Positions 6,134-6,316 of a stretch of DNA of 6,316 bases are shown one piece after another; within the stretch, counting starts at the first letter, position 1, and each line of letters opens with the position of its first letter. The stretch spans positions 1 through 6,316 of the forward strand of contig PUKM01000209.1 of the NCBI GenBank assembly GCA_003552325.1, in the 5' to 3' direction. The DNA comes from Natrialbaceae archaeon (GTDB lineage: Archaea > Halobacteriota > Halobacteria > Halobacteriales > Natrialbaceae). Under the pieces are notes generated by a model. The model ran no database searches and was not told the origin of the DNA. It saw only the letters and a list, made by a program, of their open reading frames with translations. The position numbers and the translations under genes are program-made.

Positions 6134-6316
6134 CTAGCCCTGGACCGTGATCTCCGTGCAGTCGGTGACTTTTCGGGATTTCCACTGGTCGACAGCGAGA
6201 TATACCCGCAGTGTGTGGACGCCGACAGCGGGAGCCCACCGGTCGCGCTCGCCCGTCGAATCCAGCACCTGTCCATCCCACCGACCGACGAACGTCCGAC
6301 GCTCTCGCGGACCGAA
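6134..6316 (-). CDS. C-terminal end of an unidentified protein (partial, start beyond window)
   Basis: The minus-strand frame from the right edge is open for 60 codons and stops at TAG (6134-6136). I do not recognise the protein. The visible peptide begins FGPRERRTFVGRWDGQV and includes HTLRVYLAVDQWKSRKVTD and a final CTEITVQG. The alternating hydrophobic pattern suggests beta strands, as at the end of an Ig-like or proteinase-inhibitor-like domain, though that is inference. About three quarters of third codon positions are G or C, consistent with real coding. A 111-residue open frame from 6276 on the same strand overlaps it in another register, but has atypical composition and runs into dppA. 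The gene lies upstream of dppA in the same direction and could share its transcript. Its role is unknown. Confidence 0.55.
   Translation of the reverse strand, partial: FGPRERRTFVGRWDGQVLDSTGERDRWAPAVGVHTLRVYLAVDQWKSRKVTDCTEITVQG

Noticed and set aside
5941..6276. A 111-codon minus-strand open frame spanning the dppA start and the upstream gap
   Set aside because: It overlaps the well-supported dppA N-terminus and the more plausible partial frame 6134-6316, and has an Arg/Ser-rich shadow composition.
1..6316. CRISPR arrays, tRNA or rRNA genes, insertion sequences
   Set aside because: No regularly spaced repeats, no cloverleaf-like sequence with a conserved T-loop, and no transposase motifs were found on either strand.

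Overview
The window looks like haloarchaeal (class Halobacteria) chromosomal or megaplasmid DNA. The evidence is G+C-rich coding sequence with strong third-position G/C bias, very acidic proteins, frequent CTCGAG and GTCGAC-type codon pairs, Shine-Dalgarno sites of the archaeal GGAGGTGATCC type, and a substrate-binding protein exported as a Tat lipoprotein with an acidic Asp/Thr linker. A member of Natrialbaceae or a relative is a guess; the sequence alone does not fix the genus.

Everything recognisable lies on the minus strand, so transcription runs from high to low coordinates. At the right edge (6316-6134) is the 3' end of an unidentified gene. After a 65-nt gap comes a canonical Dpp/Opp-type (peptide/nickel class) ABC importer operon in the order A-B-C-D-F: the solute-binding lipoprotein (6068-4353), two permeases (4323-3373 and 3336-2272), and two ATPases (2275-1244 and 1201 to the left edge). 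Spacings are 29, 36, -4 and 42 nt, which fits one polycistronic message with translational coupling. The second ATPase runs off the left edge before its C-terminal region is complete.

The lipoprotein should capture a substrate (an oligopeptide or another SBP_bac_5-class ligand) outside the cell and deliver it to the DppB/DppC channel. The DppD/DppF heterodimer would power import. The real substrate cannot be read from the sequence.

This is largely a standard transporter operon, and I do not see a new multi-gene system. The most unusual element is an in-frame, valine- and aspartate-rich insertion of about 90 residues in DppF, between the Q-loop and the ABC signature. It is absent from the neighbouring DppD. 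Lesser points are a DppC with a 50-residue polar tail carrying a small tandem duplication, a four-cysteine C-terminal motif in DppD, a possible internal promoter or leader peptide ahead of dppF, and the partial gene at the right edge. The long plus-strand open frames are antisense shadows of these genes.
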